Source of the DNA: Actinoplanes utahensis
GTDB taxonomy: Bacteria > Actinomycetota > Actinomycetes > Mycobacteriales > Micromonosporaceae
Direction of reading: 5' to 3'
Length of the DNA: 64,000 nt
NCBI RefSeq assembly: GCF_016862455.1
Contig: NZ_BOMZ01000072.1
Location: 34,728-98,727, forward strand
A model generated the notes under the pieces. It saw only the letters and a program-made list of their open reading frames with translations. It was not told the origin of the DNA and ran no database searches. Both the position numbers and the translations under genes were made by a program. How positions within the stretch are numbered: position 1 is the first letter of the stretch; every line of letters begins with the position of its first letter. This document shows positions 53,653 to 62,279 of the stretch, piece after piece.

Positions 53653-55089
53653 GTGAGCACAACCCTTCCCGTGCTGCGCAATTTCGTCGCCGGGTCCTAC
53701 CGCGACACCGAGGACGGCCTCACGTCCCCGGTGATCGACCCCAGCACCGGAGAGACCTACGCGCACGCGCCGGTCTCCTCGGGGCGTGACGTCGAGTCGG
53801 CGGTCGAGGCCGCCGAGCGGGGCTTCGAGATCTGGCGGGACAGCACCCCGGCCGAGCGGCAGCGGGCACTGCTGCGCATCGCCGACGCGATCGAGGCCCG
53901 GGCCGACGAGATCGTCGCCGCCGAGGTCCGCAACACCGGCAAGCCGGTCGCGGCCACCCGGGCCGAGGAGATGGGCCCGATTCTGGACGAGCTGCGGTTC
54001 TTCGCCGGGGCGGCCCGGGTGCTGGAGGGCAAGTCCGCGGGGGAGTACCTGCGCGACCACACCTCCTTCGTACGCCGTGAGCCGATCGGCGTCTGCGCGC
54101 AGATCACCCCGTGGAACTATCCGATGGTGATGGGTGTGTGGAAGTTCGCCCCGGCGATCGCGGCCGGCAACGCGGTCGTCCTCAAGCCGTCGGACACCAC
54201 TCCGGTGAGCACCCTGCTGCTCGCCGAGATCGCCGCCGAGTTCCTGCCGCCCGGCGTGCTCAACGTGGTCTGCGGCGACCGGGACACCGGCCGCGCCCTG
54301 GTCGCGCACCCGGTCCCGCAGTTCGTCTCGATCACCGGTTCGACCCGGGCCGGCATGGAGGTCGCCAAGGCGGCCGCCCCCGACCTCAAGCGCGTCCACC
54401 TGGAGCTCGGCGGCAAGGCCCCGGTGGTGGTCTTCGACGACGTCGACATCGCCGCCACCGCGGCCGCGATCGCCGGCGCCGGGTTCTTCAACGCCGGCCA
54501 GGACTGCACCGCCGCCACCCGGGTGCTGGTGCACGAGGGGATCGCCGCGGACTTCACCGCCGCGCTCGCCGCGGCGGCGAAGGCCACCCGGGTCGGGCCG
54601 CCGTCGGACACCGCGGCGTTCCTCGGCCCGGTGAACAACGTCGGCCAGCTGGACCGGATCACCGGTTTCCTGGACCGGACCCCGGCGCACGCCGAGGTGG
54701 TGGCCGGCGGGCGCCGCGTCGGTGATCATGGTTACTTCTTCGAGCCGACCGTCGTCACCGGCCTTCGCCAGCAGGACGAGATGATCCAGGACGAGGTGTT
54801 CGGGCCGGTCGTCACGGTGCAGAGCTTCGTCGACGAGGCTCAGGCCGTGCGCTGGGCCAACGACGTCCGGTTCGGGTTGAGCGCCAGCGTCTGGACCGAG
54901 AACCACGGCCGGGCGATGCGGGTCTCCCGCCGTCTCGATTTCGGCGCGGTCTGGATCAACACGCACCTACCCTTCGTCTCCGAGATGCCGCACGGCGGTT
55001 ACGGTCACTCCGGCTACGGCAAGGACCTTTCCATGTACGGATTCGAGGAGTACACCCGGATCAAGCACGTGATGAGCTTCACTGGCTGA
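53653..55089 (+). CDS. Gamma-aminobutyraldehyde-type dehydrogenase
   Basis: A 478-residue NAD(P)-dependent aldehyde dehydrogenase close to aminobutyraldehyde dehydrogenases of putrescine degradation: PWNYPMVMGVWKFAPAIAAG, VSITGSTRAGMEVAKAA, LELGGKAPVVVFDDVD, catalytic Cys in NAGQDCTAATR (about 285) and WINTHLPFVSEMPHGGYGHS. GTG start. Position before a Pot-type polyamine importer and after transaminases supports the step 4-aminobutanal to GABA. Substrate range is inferred from context. Confidence 0.88.
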   Translation: MSTTLPVLRNFVAGSYRDTEDGLTSPVIDPSTGETYAHAPVSSGRDVESAVEAAERGFEIWRDSTPAERQRALLRIADAIEARADEIVAAEVRNTGKPVAATRAEEMGPILDELRFFAGAARVLEGKSAGEYLRDHTSFVRREPIGVCAQITPWNYPMVMGVWKFAPAIAAGNAVVLKPSDTTPVSTLLLAEIAAEFLPPGVLNVVCGDRDTGRALVAHPVPQFVSITGSTRAGMEVAKAAAPDLKRVHLELGGKAPVVVFDDVDIAATAAAIAGAGFFNAGQDCTAATRVLVHEGIAADFTAALAAAAKATRVGPPSDTAAFLGPVNNVGQLDRITGFLDRTPAHAEVVAGGRRVGDHGYFFEPTVVTGLRQQDEMIQDEVFGPVVTVQSFVDEAQAVRWANDVRFGLSASVWTENHGRAMRVSRRLDFGAVWINTHLPFVSEMPHGGYGHSGYGKDLSMYGFEEYTRIKHVMSFTG

Positions 55090-55134
55090 TCTTGCGCCAC
55101 CCCACATGCTGCGACGCCCCGTTCGAGGTGATAG

Positions 55135-56259
55135 ATGACCACTTCTCCCCCTACGCCGCCGACTCAGGCGGCGATCGAGTTCGTCAGCGTGCGCAAGGAC
55201 TACGTGTCGCACGGTGAGGCGGTTCCCGCCGTGCGGAGTCTGGATCTGGCGATCGGACAGGGGGAGTTCTTCTCGCTGCTCGGACCGTCCGGCTGCGGCA
55301 AGACCACCACCATGCGGATGATCGCCGGCTTCGAGGATCCGACCGAGGGCAAGGTGTTCCTCGACGGCCGGGACGTCACCGGCGTCGTGCCGAACAAGCG
55401 CGACGTCAACATGGTCTTCCAGTCGTACGCCCTCTTCCCGCACCTGACCGTCGCGCAGAACGTGGCCTTCGGCCTGGAGCGCCGCAAGGTCGCCAAGGCC
55501 GAGATCACCAAGCGGGTCGGCGAGATGCTCGAGATCGTCTCGCTGACCGGCATGGAGAAGCGGCAGCCCAAGGAGATGTCCGGCGGCCAGCAGCAGCGGG
55601 TCGCGCTGGCCCGGGCCCTGGTCAACCACCCGCGGGCGCTGCTGCTGGACGAGCCGCTCGGCGCCCTCGACCTGAAGCTGCGCCAGCAGATGCAGATCGA
55701 GCTCAAGCGGATCCAGCGCGAGGTCGGCATCACCTTCGTCTACGTCACCCACGACCAGGGCGAGGCGCTCACCATGAGTGACCGGATCGCGGTGATGAAC
55801 AACGGCCGTATCGAGCAGCTCGGCTCGCCGCGGGACATCTACGAGCGCCCGGCGACCCGGTTCGTGGCCGGCTTCATCGGCACCTCGAACCTCGTCGACG
55901 GACACGTCAGCTGGTCCGAGCAGGGGTACGCGGTGCTCGAGAAGGGTCCCGGCGAGCGAGTCGTGGTGCCCGTCCCGGCCGGTGTGGAAGTGGGGCGTGA
56001 CCTGGAGATCTCGGTCCGTCCGGAGAAGATCGACCTGCACCGGGCGATGCCCGCGAACGTCACCGGCAGCCTGCTCTCCGGAATCGTCACCGAGGTCGTT
56101 TACCACGGGACGTCGACGAATTACACAGTGGCGACATCCGCTGGAACAGATTTCGTGGTGTTCGATCAGAATGCGCACGATGCAGAGGACGTCGCGACTC
56201 GCGGTGAGCGCGTCTACCTCACTTGGGCCCCACAGCATTCGTACCCGATCGGAGTCTGA
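55135..56259 (+). CDS. potA: Polyamine ABC transporter ATPase
   Basis: A 374-residue ABC ATPase: LGPSGCGKTTTMRMIAGFED, signature MSGGQQQRVALARALVNHP, Walker B LLLDEPLGALD, then a C-terminal TOBE-type domain (LEISVRPEKIDLHRAMP). GAGGTGAT precedes the ATG. Its stop overlaps the potD ATG. It drives spermidine/putrescine uptake with PotB, PotC and PotD. Confidence 0.93.
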   Translation: MTTSPPTPPTQAAIEFVSVRKDYVSHGEAVPAVRSLDLAIGQGEFFSLLGPSGCGKTTTMRMIAGFEDPTEGKVFLDGRDVTGVVPNKRDVNMVFQSYALFPHLTVAQNVAFGLERRKVAKAEITKRVGEMLEIVSLTGMEKRQPKEMSGGQQQRVALARALVNHPRALLLDEPLGALDLKLRQQMQIELKRIQREVGITFVYVTHDQGEALTMSDRIAVMNNGRIEQLGSPRDIYERPATRFVAGFIGTSNLVDGHVSWSEQGYAVLEKGPGERVVVPVPAGVEVGRDLEISVRPEKIDLHRAMPANVTGSLLSGIVTEVVYHGTSTNYTVATSAGTDFVVFDQNAHDAEDVATRGERVYLTWAPQHSYPIGV

Positions 56260-57509
56260 TGTTCCCGACCAACAAGCCGAACCCCTCCCTCCTGCGGGGC
56301 ATGACGCAGTCGCGGCTCGGGCGCCGCGAGGCGCTGCGCCTCGGCGGGTTGTCGGCGATGGGCGCGTTCCTCGCCGCGTGCGGCGTCGAGGGCAAGGGCA
56401 AGCCGCAGGCCAGCGTGGCGCCCGACGCGGTCGCCAAGTTCTGGGGCGGCAAGACGCAGAACGGCAAGCTGAACTTCGCCAACTGGCCGCTCTACATGGA
56501 CCCGAAGCATCCCGAGCTGAAGGCGTTCACCAAGAAGACCGGCATCCAGGTGAACTACCAGGAGGTCATCGCCGAGATGGGCCCCTGGTTCGCGAAGGTG
56601 CAGCCGCAGCTGTCCGCCGGGCAGTCGATCGGGTACGACCTGATGGTCGTCACCAACTCGATCCAGTTCGGCCAGTTCCGCGACTCCGGCTTCCTGGCAC
56701 CGCTGGACCACTCCAAGCTGCCCAACTACGCCGCCAACGCGGCCAAGTCGTACGCCACCAGCGCGTACGACCCGGGCAACGTGTTCAGCATCCCGTACAC
56801 CTCCGGCATCACCGGCATCGCGTACGACCCGACCAAGATCAAAGAGCCGATCACCAAGATCGCCGACCTGTGGAACCCGAAGTACAAGGGCCGGGTCGGC
56901 ATGATGCGCGACCTGCAGGAGCTGGGCAACTTCGGCCTGCTCGCGGCGGGCCTGGACCCCGCCAAGTCGGACGAGACGGGGTGGAAGCAGGCGGCGGCCA
57001 AGCTCAAGGAGCAGAAGGACGCCGGCATCGTCCGCAACTACTACGAGCAGAACTACATCGACGCGCTCGGCAAGGGCGAGGTCTGGATCACCATGGCGTG
57101 GTCCGGTGACGTCTTCCAGAAGAACGTCTCCGACGGCACGAACTACAAGTTCGTGATCCCGGAGGACGGCGGCACGATCTGGACCGACAACATGGCGATC
57201 CCGGTCACCGCGGAGAACCCGGTCGACGCGATCATGATGATGGACTTCCTGTACGAACTGGAGAACGCCACCACGCTCGCCGAGTACATCAACTACGTGT
57301 GCCCGGTGCCCGCCGCGCAGGCCCAGATGAAGAAGCACGCGGCCACGGCGACCGGCGAGGACCAGGCGTTCCTGAACGCGGTGGCGGACAGCCCGCTGGT
57401 CTTCCCGGGGGAGGCCGAGTACAAGCGGCTGCACTACTACGTCAACTTCGACACCGCCGAGGAGAAGAACGACTTCGAGCGGGTGTTCCAACCGATCGTG
57501 CTGGGGTAG
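56259..57509 (+). CDS. potD: Polyamine-binding lipoprotein
   Basis: A 416-residue extracytoplasmic binding protein. The N terminus has a twin-arginine-like SRLGRREALRLGG and a lipobox LAAC (Cys about 41), suggesting a Tat-exported lipoprotein. The mature part has LNFANWPLYMDPKHP, IPYTSGITGIAYDPTKI and WITMAWSGDVFQ, as in PotD/PotF relatives. The ATG at 56259 overlaps the potA stop, with GGAG five bases upstream. It captures polyamines for the importer. Confidence 0.92.
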   Translation: MFPTNKPNPSLLRGMTQSRLGRREALRLGGLSAMGAFLAACGVEGKGKPQASVAPDAVAKFWGGKTQNGKLNFANWPLYMDPKHPELKAFTKKTGIQVNYQEVIAEMGPWFAKVQPQLSAGQSIGYDLMVVTNSIQFGQFRDSGFLAPLDHSKLPNYAANAAKSYATSAYDPGNVFSIPYTSGITGIAYDPTKIKEPITKIADLWNPKYKGRVGMMRDLQELGNFGLLAAGLDPAKSDETGWKQAAAKLKEQKDAGIVRNYYEQNYIDALGKGEVWITMAWSGDVFQKNVSDGTNYKFVIPEDGGTIWTDNMAIPVTAENPVDAIMMMDFLYELENATTLAEYINYVCPVPAAQAQMKKHAATATGEDQAFLNAVADSPLVFPGEAEYKRLHYYVNFDTAEEKNDFERVFQPIVLG

Positions 57510-57514
57510 AACGT

Positions 57515-58378
57515 ATGGACCGGGTGAAACGTACACTCGCGCCCTACCTGCTGGTGCTCCCCGGCGGGCTGTGGCTGCTGCTGTTCTTCGCGGTGCCGAT
57601 GGCCACCATGTTGTCGCTGTCGCTGCAGGAGGGCGACATCGTCAACGGGTTCGTCTTCACGGGCCACTGGCAGAACTACACCGAGTCGCTCGCCGACTAT
57701 CAGACCCAGTTGATCCGCTCGCTGGTGTACGGCGCCGTCACGTCGATCGTCCTGATCGCGCTGTCGTTTCCGGTCGCTTACTGGATCGCCTTCTACGGGG
57801 GCAAGCGGAAGGCGACCTACCTCTTCCTGATCATGCTGCCGTTCTTCGTGTCGTTCGTCCTGCGCACCATCTCCTGGCGGATGCTGCTCACCGACGACGG
57901 CGTGCTGTTCCATCCGCTGAAGGAGGCCGGGCTGCTCCCGGACGACTTCCAGGTGCTCGGCACCTCGACCGCGGTCGTCGCCGGGTTGGTGTACAGCTTC
58001 CTGCCGTTCATGGTGCTGCCGATCTACGTGGCCCTGGAACGCATCGACCCGCGGGTCGTCGAGGCGGCCCGGGATCTGTACGCCTCCCCGATGACGTCGT
58101 TCCGCAAGGTCGTCTTCCCGCTGGCGCTGCCAGGCGTGTTCGCGGGCGTGCTGATGACCTTCGTGCCGGCCAGCTCCGACTACGTCAACTCGGAACTGCT
58201 CGGCAGCTCTGAGACGACCATGATCGGCCAGGTCATCCAGGCGAAGTTCCTCCAGAACTCCGACTACCCGTCGGCGTCGGCGCTGTCCTTCACCCTGATG
58301 GCGGTGCTGCTGATCGGCGTCTTCACCTATGCCCGCGCGCTGGGCACGGAGGACGTCATGAAGGTGGCCGCCCGATGA
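57515..58378 (+). CDS. potB: Polyamine ABC transporter permease
   Basis: A 287-residue permease with about six helices (YLLVLPGGLWLLLFFAVPMA, ALSFPVAYWIAFYGG, LIMLPFFVSFVLRTISWRML) and the cytoplasmic coupling loop VVEAARDLYASPMTSFRKVV. ATG 57515 lies five bases after the potD stop. It forms the channel with PotC. Confidence 0.93.
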   Translation: MDRVKRTLAPYLLVLPGGLWLLLFFAVPMATMLSLSLQEGDIVNGFVFTGHWQNYTESLADYQTQLIRSLVYGAVTSIVLIALSFPVAYWIAFYGGKRKATYLFLIMLPFFVSFVLRTISWRMLLTDDGVLFHPLKEAGLLPDDFQVLGTSTAVVAGLVYSFLPFMVLPIYVALERIDPRVVEAARDLYASPMTSFRKVVFPLALPGVFAGVLMTFVPASSDYVNSELLGSSETTMIGQVIQAKFLQNSDYPSASALSFTLMAVLLIGVFTYARALGTEDVMKVAAR

Positions 58379-59166
58379 GCGCGCTGCGGATCAACGGGGC
58401 GCGCGTCCTGCACGCCTACACCTGGCTGCTGATCGCCTGGCTCATCCTCCCGATCGGGGTGATGATCCTGTTCGGCTTCAACGACCCGAGCGGGCGGTAC
58501 AACCAGACCTGGCAGGGCTTCACGCTCAAGTGGTACCGGGACGTCTTCGCCCTGGACGCACTCACCGACGCCCTGGTGGTGTCGCTGCTGATCGCGGTGC
58601 TCACCGCGCTGATCGCCGGGGCGCTGGGCACCGGTATCGGGTACGCCCTGGGCCGTTTCCGGTTCCGCGGGTCCGGCGGCCTCAACCTGCTGATGTTCGC
58701 CGCGATCTCCTCGCCCGAGCTGGTGATGGGCTCGTCGCTGCTGAGCATGTTCGTGTCGGTGGGGATCAGCCCCGGCGTCACCACCATCACGATCGCCCAT
58801 GTGATGTTCTCGGTGTCGTTCGTCGCGATCGTGGTCCGGGCCCGGGTGATGACCCTGGACCGGTCCCTGGAGGAGGCGGCGGCCGACCTCGGCGCGAGCG
58901 GCTGGACCACCTTCTGGAAGGTGATCTTCCCGATCATCCTGCCGGCCGTCATGTCCGGGGTGATGCTCGCGTTCGCGCTCTCCATCGACGACTTCGTGAT
59001 CACCAACTTCACCGCGGGCACCACGCAGACGTTCCCGCTGTGGATCTGGGGCGCCACCCGGGTCGGCCTGCCGCCACAGGTCAACGTGATGGGCACGATG
59101 ATCTTCGCGGCGGGCGTGCTGTTCGCGGTGATCGCCAACCTGCGGTCCCGGTCGAAGAAGGGGTGA
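58375..59166 (+). CDS. potC: Polyamine ABC transporter permease
   Basis: A 263-residue permease that overlaps the potB stop by four bases. Characteristic stretches are AYTWLLIAWLILPIGVMILF, FGFNDPSGRYNQTWQGFTLK, LEEAAADLGASGWTTFWKV and SIDDFVITNFTAGTTQTFPL. It completes the potABCD-type set. A terminator hairpin with a T-run follows. Confidence 0.93.
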   Translation: MSALRINGARVLHAYTWLLIAWLILPIGVMILFGFNDPSGRYNQTWQGFTLKWYRDVFALDALTDALVVSLLIAVLTALIAGALGTGIGYALGRFRFRGSGGLNLLMFAAISSPELVMGSSLLSMFVSVGISPGVTTITIAHVMFSVSFVAIVVRARVMTLDRSLEEAAADLGASGWTTFWKVIFPIILPAVMSGVMLAFALSIDDFVITNFTAGTTQTFPLWIWGATRVGLPPQVNVMGTMIFAAGVLFAVIANLRSRSKKG

Positions 59167-59188
59167 CCCACCCGCTTTCGACGAGGAA

Positions 59189-59216
59189 GGCCCGGCATCG
59201 GCTGCCGGGCCTTTTT
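59189..59216 (+). terminator. Rho-independent terminator after potC
   Basis: Stem GGCCCGGCA/TGCCGGGCC (9 bp), 5-base loop, followed by TTTTT. It separates the pot genes from the following aminotransferase gene. Confidence 0.9.
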
Positions 59217-59303
59217 CATGCGGAAAGGGTTGCCCAGGGTCTTGTGTGCAACGGATTCCGTGGGCAGGATCATTTCCACCTCTGGAAAGTGGGAGAGATA
59301 CCC

Positions 59304-60686
59304 GTGAGCGACCGAACCCCGGCCGACGTGGAAGAGTTGTCCGCCACCGCCCGTGACCACCTCTGGATGCACTTCACCCGGCTCTCCGCCTATCAGGGCG
59401 CCCCCGTCCCGGTGATCACCCGTGGCGACGGCTGTTACGTCTGGGACTCCACCGGCCGCCGCTACCTCGACGGCCTCTCCGCGCTTTTCGTGGTGCAGAC
59501 CGGCCACGGCCGTCAGGAGCTGGCCGAGGCCGCCGCCAAGCAGGCGGGCGAGCTGGCGTACTTCCCGATCTGGTCCTACGCCCACCCGAAGGCGATCGAG
59601 CTGGCCGGCCGCCTGGCGAGCATGGCCCCCGGCGACCTCAACCGGGTCTTCTTCACCACCGGTGGCTCCGAGGCCGTCGAGAGCGCGTGGAAGCTGGCCC
59701 GCTCCTACTTCAAGCGCACCGGCAAACCGCTCAAGACCAAGGTCGTCTCCCGGGCCGTCGCGTACCACGGCAGTTCGATGGGCGCTCTGTCGATCACCGG
59801 CATCCCGCCGTTCAAGCAGGACTTCGAGCCTCTCGTCCCGTCGGCGATGCGAGTGCCGAACACCAACTACTACCGTCGTCCCGACGAGAGCATGACGCCG
59901 GAGCGGTTCGGGATCTGGGCCGCCGACCGGATCGCCGAGATGATCGAGTTCGAGGGCCCGGACACGGTCGCCGCCGTCTACCTGGAGCCGGTGCAGAACG
60001 CCGGTGGCTGCTTCCCGCCGCCGCCCGGCTACTTCCAGCGGGTCCGGGAGATCTGCGACCGCTACGACGTGCTGCTCGTCTCCGACGAGGTGATCTGCGC
60101 CTTCGGCCGTCTCGGCGAGTGGTTCGGCGCCGACCGCTACGGATACCAGCCCGACATCATCACCGTCGCCAAGGGCCTCACCTCCGGGTACGTCCCGCTC
60201 GGCGCGATGATCGCCTCCGACCGGCTGGCCGAGCCGTTCCTCACCGGCGCCAACTGGTTCGCCCACGGCATCACCTACGGCGGCCATCCCGTCGGCTCCG
60301 CGGTCGCCCTCGCCAACCTGGACATCATGGAACGCGAGGGCCTCAACCAGCACGTCCGCGACAACAGCCCGCTCTTCCGGTCCTACCTGGAGAAGCTGCT
60401 CGATCTGCCGATCGTCGGCGACGTCCGCGGCGACGGCTACTTCTTCGGCATCGAGATGGTCAAGGACAAGGCCACCAAGGCCACCTTCGACGCCGACGAG
60501 TCCGAGCGCCTGCTCCGCGGCTTCCTCTCCAACGCTCTCTTCGACGCCGGCCTCTACTGCCGTGCCGACGACCGCGGCGACCCGGTCATCCAGCTGGCCC
60601 CGCCGCTGACCGCCACCGAGGCCCAGTTCGCCGAGATCGAGCAGATCCTGCGCTCGGTCCTCACCGAGGCCCAGAACCGCCTCTGA
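59304..60686 (+). CDS. Class III aminotransferase (putrescine/GABA-pyruvate type)
   Basis: A 460-residue PLP enzyme: FTTGGSEAVESAWKLARSYF, YHGSSMGALSITGIPPF, VSDEVICAFGRLGEWFGADR, and lysine in VAKGLTSGYVPLGA (about 290). Shared with actinobacterial putrescine-pyruvate or GABA-pyruvate transaminases. The GTG at 59304 follows GGGAGAGATACCC. It is separated from potC by a terminator and probably has its own promoter. It may remove the first amino group of putrescine to give 4-aminobutanal for the dehydrogenase at 53653. Substrate not proven. Confidence 0.88.
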   Translation: MSDRTPADVEELSATARDHLWMHFTRLSAYQGAPVPVITRGDGCYVWDSTGRRYLDGLSALFVVQTGHGRQELAEAAAKQAGELAYFPIWSYAHPKAIELAGRLASMAPGDLNRVFFTTGGSEAVESAWKLARSYFKRTGKPLKTKVVSRAVAYHGSSMGALSITGIPPFKQDFEPLVPSAMRVPNTNYYRRPDESMTPERFGIWAADRIAEMIEFEGPDTVAAVYLEPVQNAGGCFPPPPGYFQRVREICDRYDVLLVSDEVICAFGRLGEWFGADRYGYQPDIITVAKGLTSGYVPLGAMIASDRLAEPFLTGANWFAHGITYGGHPVGSAVALANLDIMEREGLNQHVRDNSPLFRSYLEKLLDLPIVGDVRGDGYFFGIEMVKDKATKATFDADESERLLRGFLSNALFDAGLYCRADDRGDPVIQLAPPLTATEAQFAEIEQILRSVLTEAQNRL

Positions 60687-60737
60687 CCAGCGCCTTCACG
60701 CGGCGGTCACCGCGGTTCCGGTCCAGCCCCAACTGGT

Positions 60738-60776
60738 TGTCACGGCTGTCTCAGCGCCGCTGAGACAGCCGTGACA
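60738..60776. terminator. Perfect 19-bp hairpin between convergent genes
   Basis: TGTCACGGCTGTCTCAGCG at 60738-60756 pairs with 60758-60776; flanking CTGG/CCAG extends the stem. It lies between the aminotransferase gene and a minus-strand regulator gene and is probably a bidirectional terminator. It shares the TCACGGCTGTCT core with the hairpin at 43661-43717. Confidence 0.8.
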
Positions 60777-60809
60777 GCCAGCCGAGAGTGAACGGCGAGG
60801 GCGGATCCG

Positions 60810-61127
60810 TCATTCGGGCCGGTCTGCCGGGACGGGATCGAGGGCGTCACCGAGCAGGGCGCGGAGGGCCTGGGCGTGCTGGTTGAGCGCGTGGCGGCCG
60901 GTGTCGGTCAGCCGGGCGTTGGCGCGGCGGCCGGTGCGGCGGATCTCGACGTAGCCGGCGTCCTGCAAGGCGGTGAGCTGTTTGCTCAGGGCGGAGTCGC
61001 TGAGCCCGGTGGCCTCGCGCAGGAAGCTGAACTCCACGAACACGGCGGGAGCGAGCAGGGCGGCCAGCGACAACCGGACCGGGGAGTGCAGCAGCTCGTT
61101 GAAGCCGGGCGGCTGGGCGTCGGTCAT
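60810..61127 (-). CDS. Small winged-helix transcription regulator
   Basis: A 105-residue DNA-binding protein of the ArsR/MarR-like short winged-helix kind: PVRLSLAALLAPAVFVEFSF, LREATGLSDSALSKQLTALQ (recognition helix) and AGYVEIRRTGRRANARLTDT. No metal-binding cysteines are seen. The ATG at 61127 overlaps the stop of the membrane protein gene (ATGA). It probably controls its own operon through the long palindrome at 61581-61631. Confidence 0.88.
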   Translation of the reverse strand: MTDAQPPGFNELLHSPVRLSLAALLAPAVFVEFSFLREATGLSDSALSKQLTALQDAGYVEIRRTGRRANARLTDTGRHALNQHAQALRALLGDALDPVPADRPE

Positions 61128-61558
61128 GCCCGTTCCCGGATGGCGGCGGCCTGGCAGCGGTTGATGGTGGCGGCCCAGACCACGGCGGACGCGATGCCGG
61201 CGATCGTCGCGTCGGCGGGCACGTCGTAGAGCCGCAGCGGAGTGCCGACGGCGATCGCCGTGCCCATGACGGCGGCGCCGAACAGGATGAGCGGACTCCA
61301 GCGCATCACCCGCATCCGCAGCCGGACGCCGGTGAAGCGCTCCAGGGCGAAGGCCAGGCCGACCAGGGCCAGGCCGGCGCCGATGAACACCGCGGTCCCG
61401 AACCGGCCGGTGAGGTCCTGGCCGGCGCCCAGGGCCGCCACGGCGGCCGCGGATCCGAAGGTGTACCACCAGGGAAGGCGAGGGCTGCCCTGGCGCAGGG
61501 TCTGTCGGGTGCGCTGCTGGATCTCGGTGAGAGCGTTCGAGGCCTCGGTGGCGTCCAT
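61124..61558 (-). CDS. Membrane protein coupled to the regulator
   Basis: A 144-residue protein with four hydrophobic segments (WWYTFGSAAAVAALGAG, TAVFIGAGLALVGLAFALER, WSPLILFGAAVMGTAIAVG, ADATIAGIASAVVWAATI). The ATG at 61558 has AAGGAAGG seven to eight bases upstream; an ATG at 61564 is too close to that site. It is the first gene of a two-gene operon with the regulator. Such pairs are common in actinobacteria. Function unknown. Confidence 0.82.
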   Translation of the reverse strand: MDATEASNALTEIQQRTRQTLRQGSPRLPWWYTFGSAAAVAALGAGQDLTGRFGTAVFIGAGLALVGLAFALERFTGVRLRMRVMRWSPLILFGAAVMGTAIAVGTPLRLYDVPADATIAGIASAVVWAATINRCQAAAIRERA

Positions 61559-61580
61559 GCCCATTCCTTCCTTCTTGGCA

Positions 61581-61631
61581 ACTCTTGCCCAGGAGGAAAA
61601 CGTAGTCGATATTTTCCTCCTGGGCAAGAGT
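61581..61631. promoter_or_regulatory. Perfect 20-bp palindrome before the membrane-protein/regulator operon
   Basis: ACTCTTGCCCAGGAGGAAAA at 61581-61600 is perfectly complementary to 61612-61631 with an 11-base centre. It lies 23 bases upstream of the operon's start codon. It is likely an operator for the small regulator, although the length also resembles terminal inverted repeats of a lost element. Confidence 0.75.
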
Positions 61632-61779
61632 CATGGGCGGCTCGCGGCCAACCGTCCGGGATGCGGCTGATGCGGGTCACCCGCGGCGGCATATCGGCGA
61701 GGGTGGTTGTTCCGGTATTCGCCCCGGCTCGTGCCGCGCTGGCGCATGCTGGGAAGACGGACCTTCCGACGGAGCTGAT

Positions 61780-62208
61780 ATGGCCGTTTTGCTGATTGCA
61801 GAGGACGACGAGGACATCGCGCTGGTGCTGGCCCGGGTGTTCAAGCGTGCCGGGATCACCGTGCTGCGCGCCCCGGACGGCCGGGCGGCGTTCGAGGCGG
61901 TCGTCGAGCACCGGCCGGATGTCGTCCTCACCGACTTGGGTATGCCGATCATGGACGGCTGGGAGCTGATCGACGCGATCCGGAACCATCCCGACGACGA
62001 CATCCGGAGGCTGCCCGTGGCGATCCTCAGCGGCCACCTGCGCCCGGGTGATCCCCGGGCCGGATCCGCGCGGGTCTGCGCCATCCTGCTCAAGCCGTGC
62101 CCCAACGATCAGCTGCTCGCGACCATGGACGAACTGGTGACGATCGGCCCGCACGACCACGATCCGGCGGATAATCGATGCCCCGCCGACATGCCGGTTT
62201 CAGTATGA
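61780..62208 (+). CDS. Single-domain response regulator
   Basis: A 142-residue receiver: IAEDDEDIALVLARVFKRAG, phosphoacceptor Asp52 in LTDLGMPIMDG, LSGHLRPGDP and the conserved lysine in ILLKPCPNDQ. No output domain follows, as in CheY-type shuttles. The ATG at 61780 follows GGAGCTGAT. The sensor kinase 71 bases downstream is its likely partner. In the paralogous protein at 26242-28167 the receiver and kinase are fused. Confidence 0.92.
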   Translation: MAVLLIAEDDEDIALVLARVFKRAGITVLRAPDGRAAFEAVVEHRPDVVLTDLGMPIMDGWELIDAIRNHPDDDIRRLPVAILSGHLRPGDPRAGSARVCAILLKPCPNDQLLATMDELVTIGPHDHDPADNRCPADMPVSV

Positions 62209-62227
62209 ATAATACGAAATTGGGTAT
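62203..62227 (+). promoter_or_regulatory. Possible SigF/SigB-like promoter of the last kinase gene
   Basis: GTAT, 15 bases, GGGTAT, 53 bases before the ATG at 62280, in an unusually AT-rich stretch. It fits the loose consensus; support is weaker than for the other sites. Confidence 0.35.
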
Positions 62228-62279
62228 GCGACCAGGAAGCCCGTGACCACGGGCCTCGGTCGGGAGAATCGGGCGGGTC

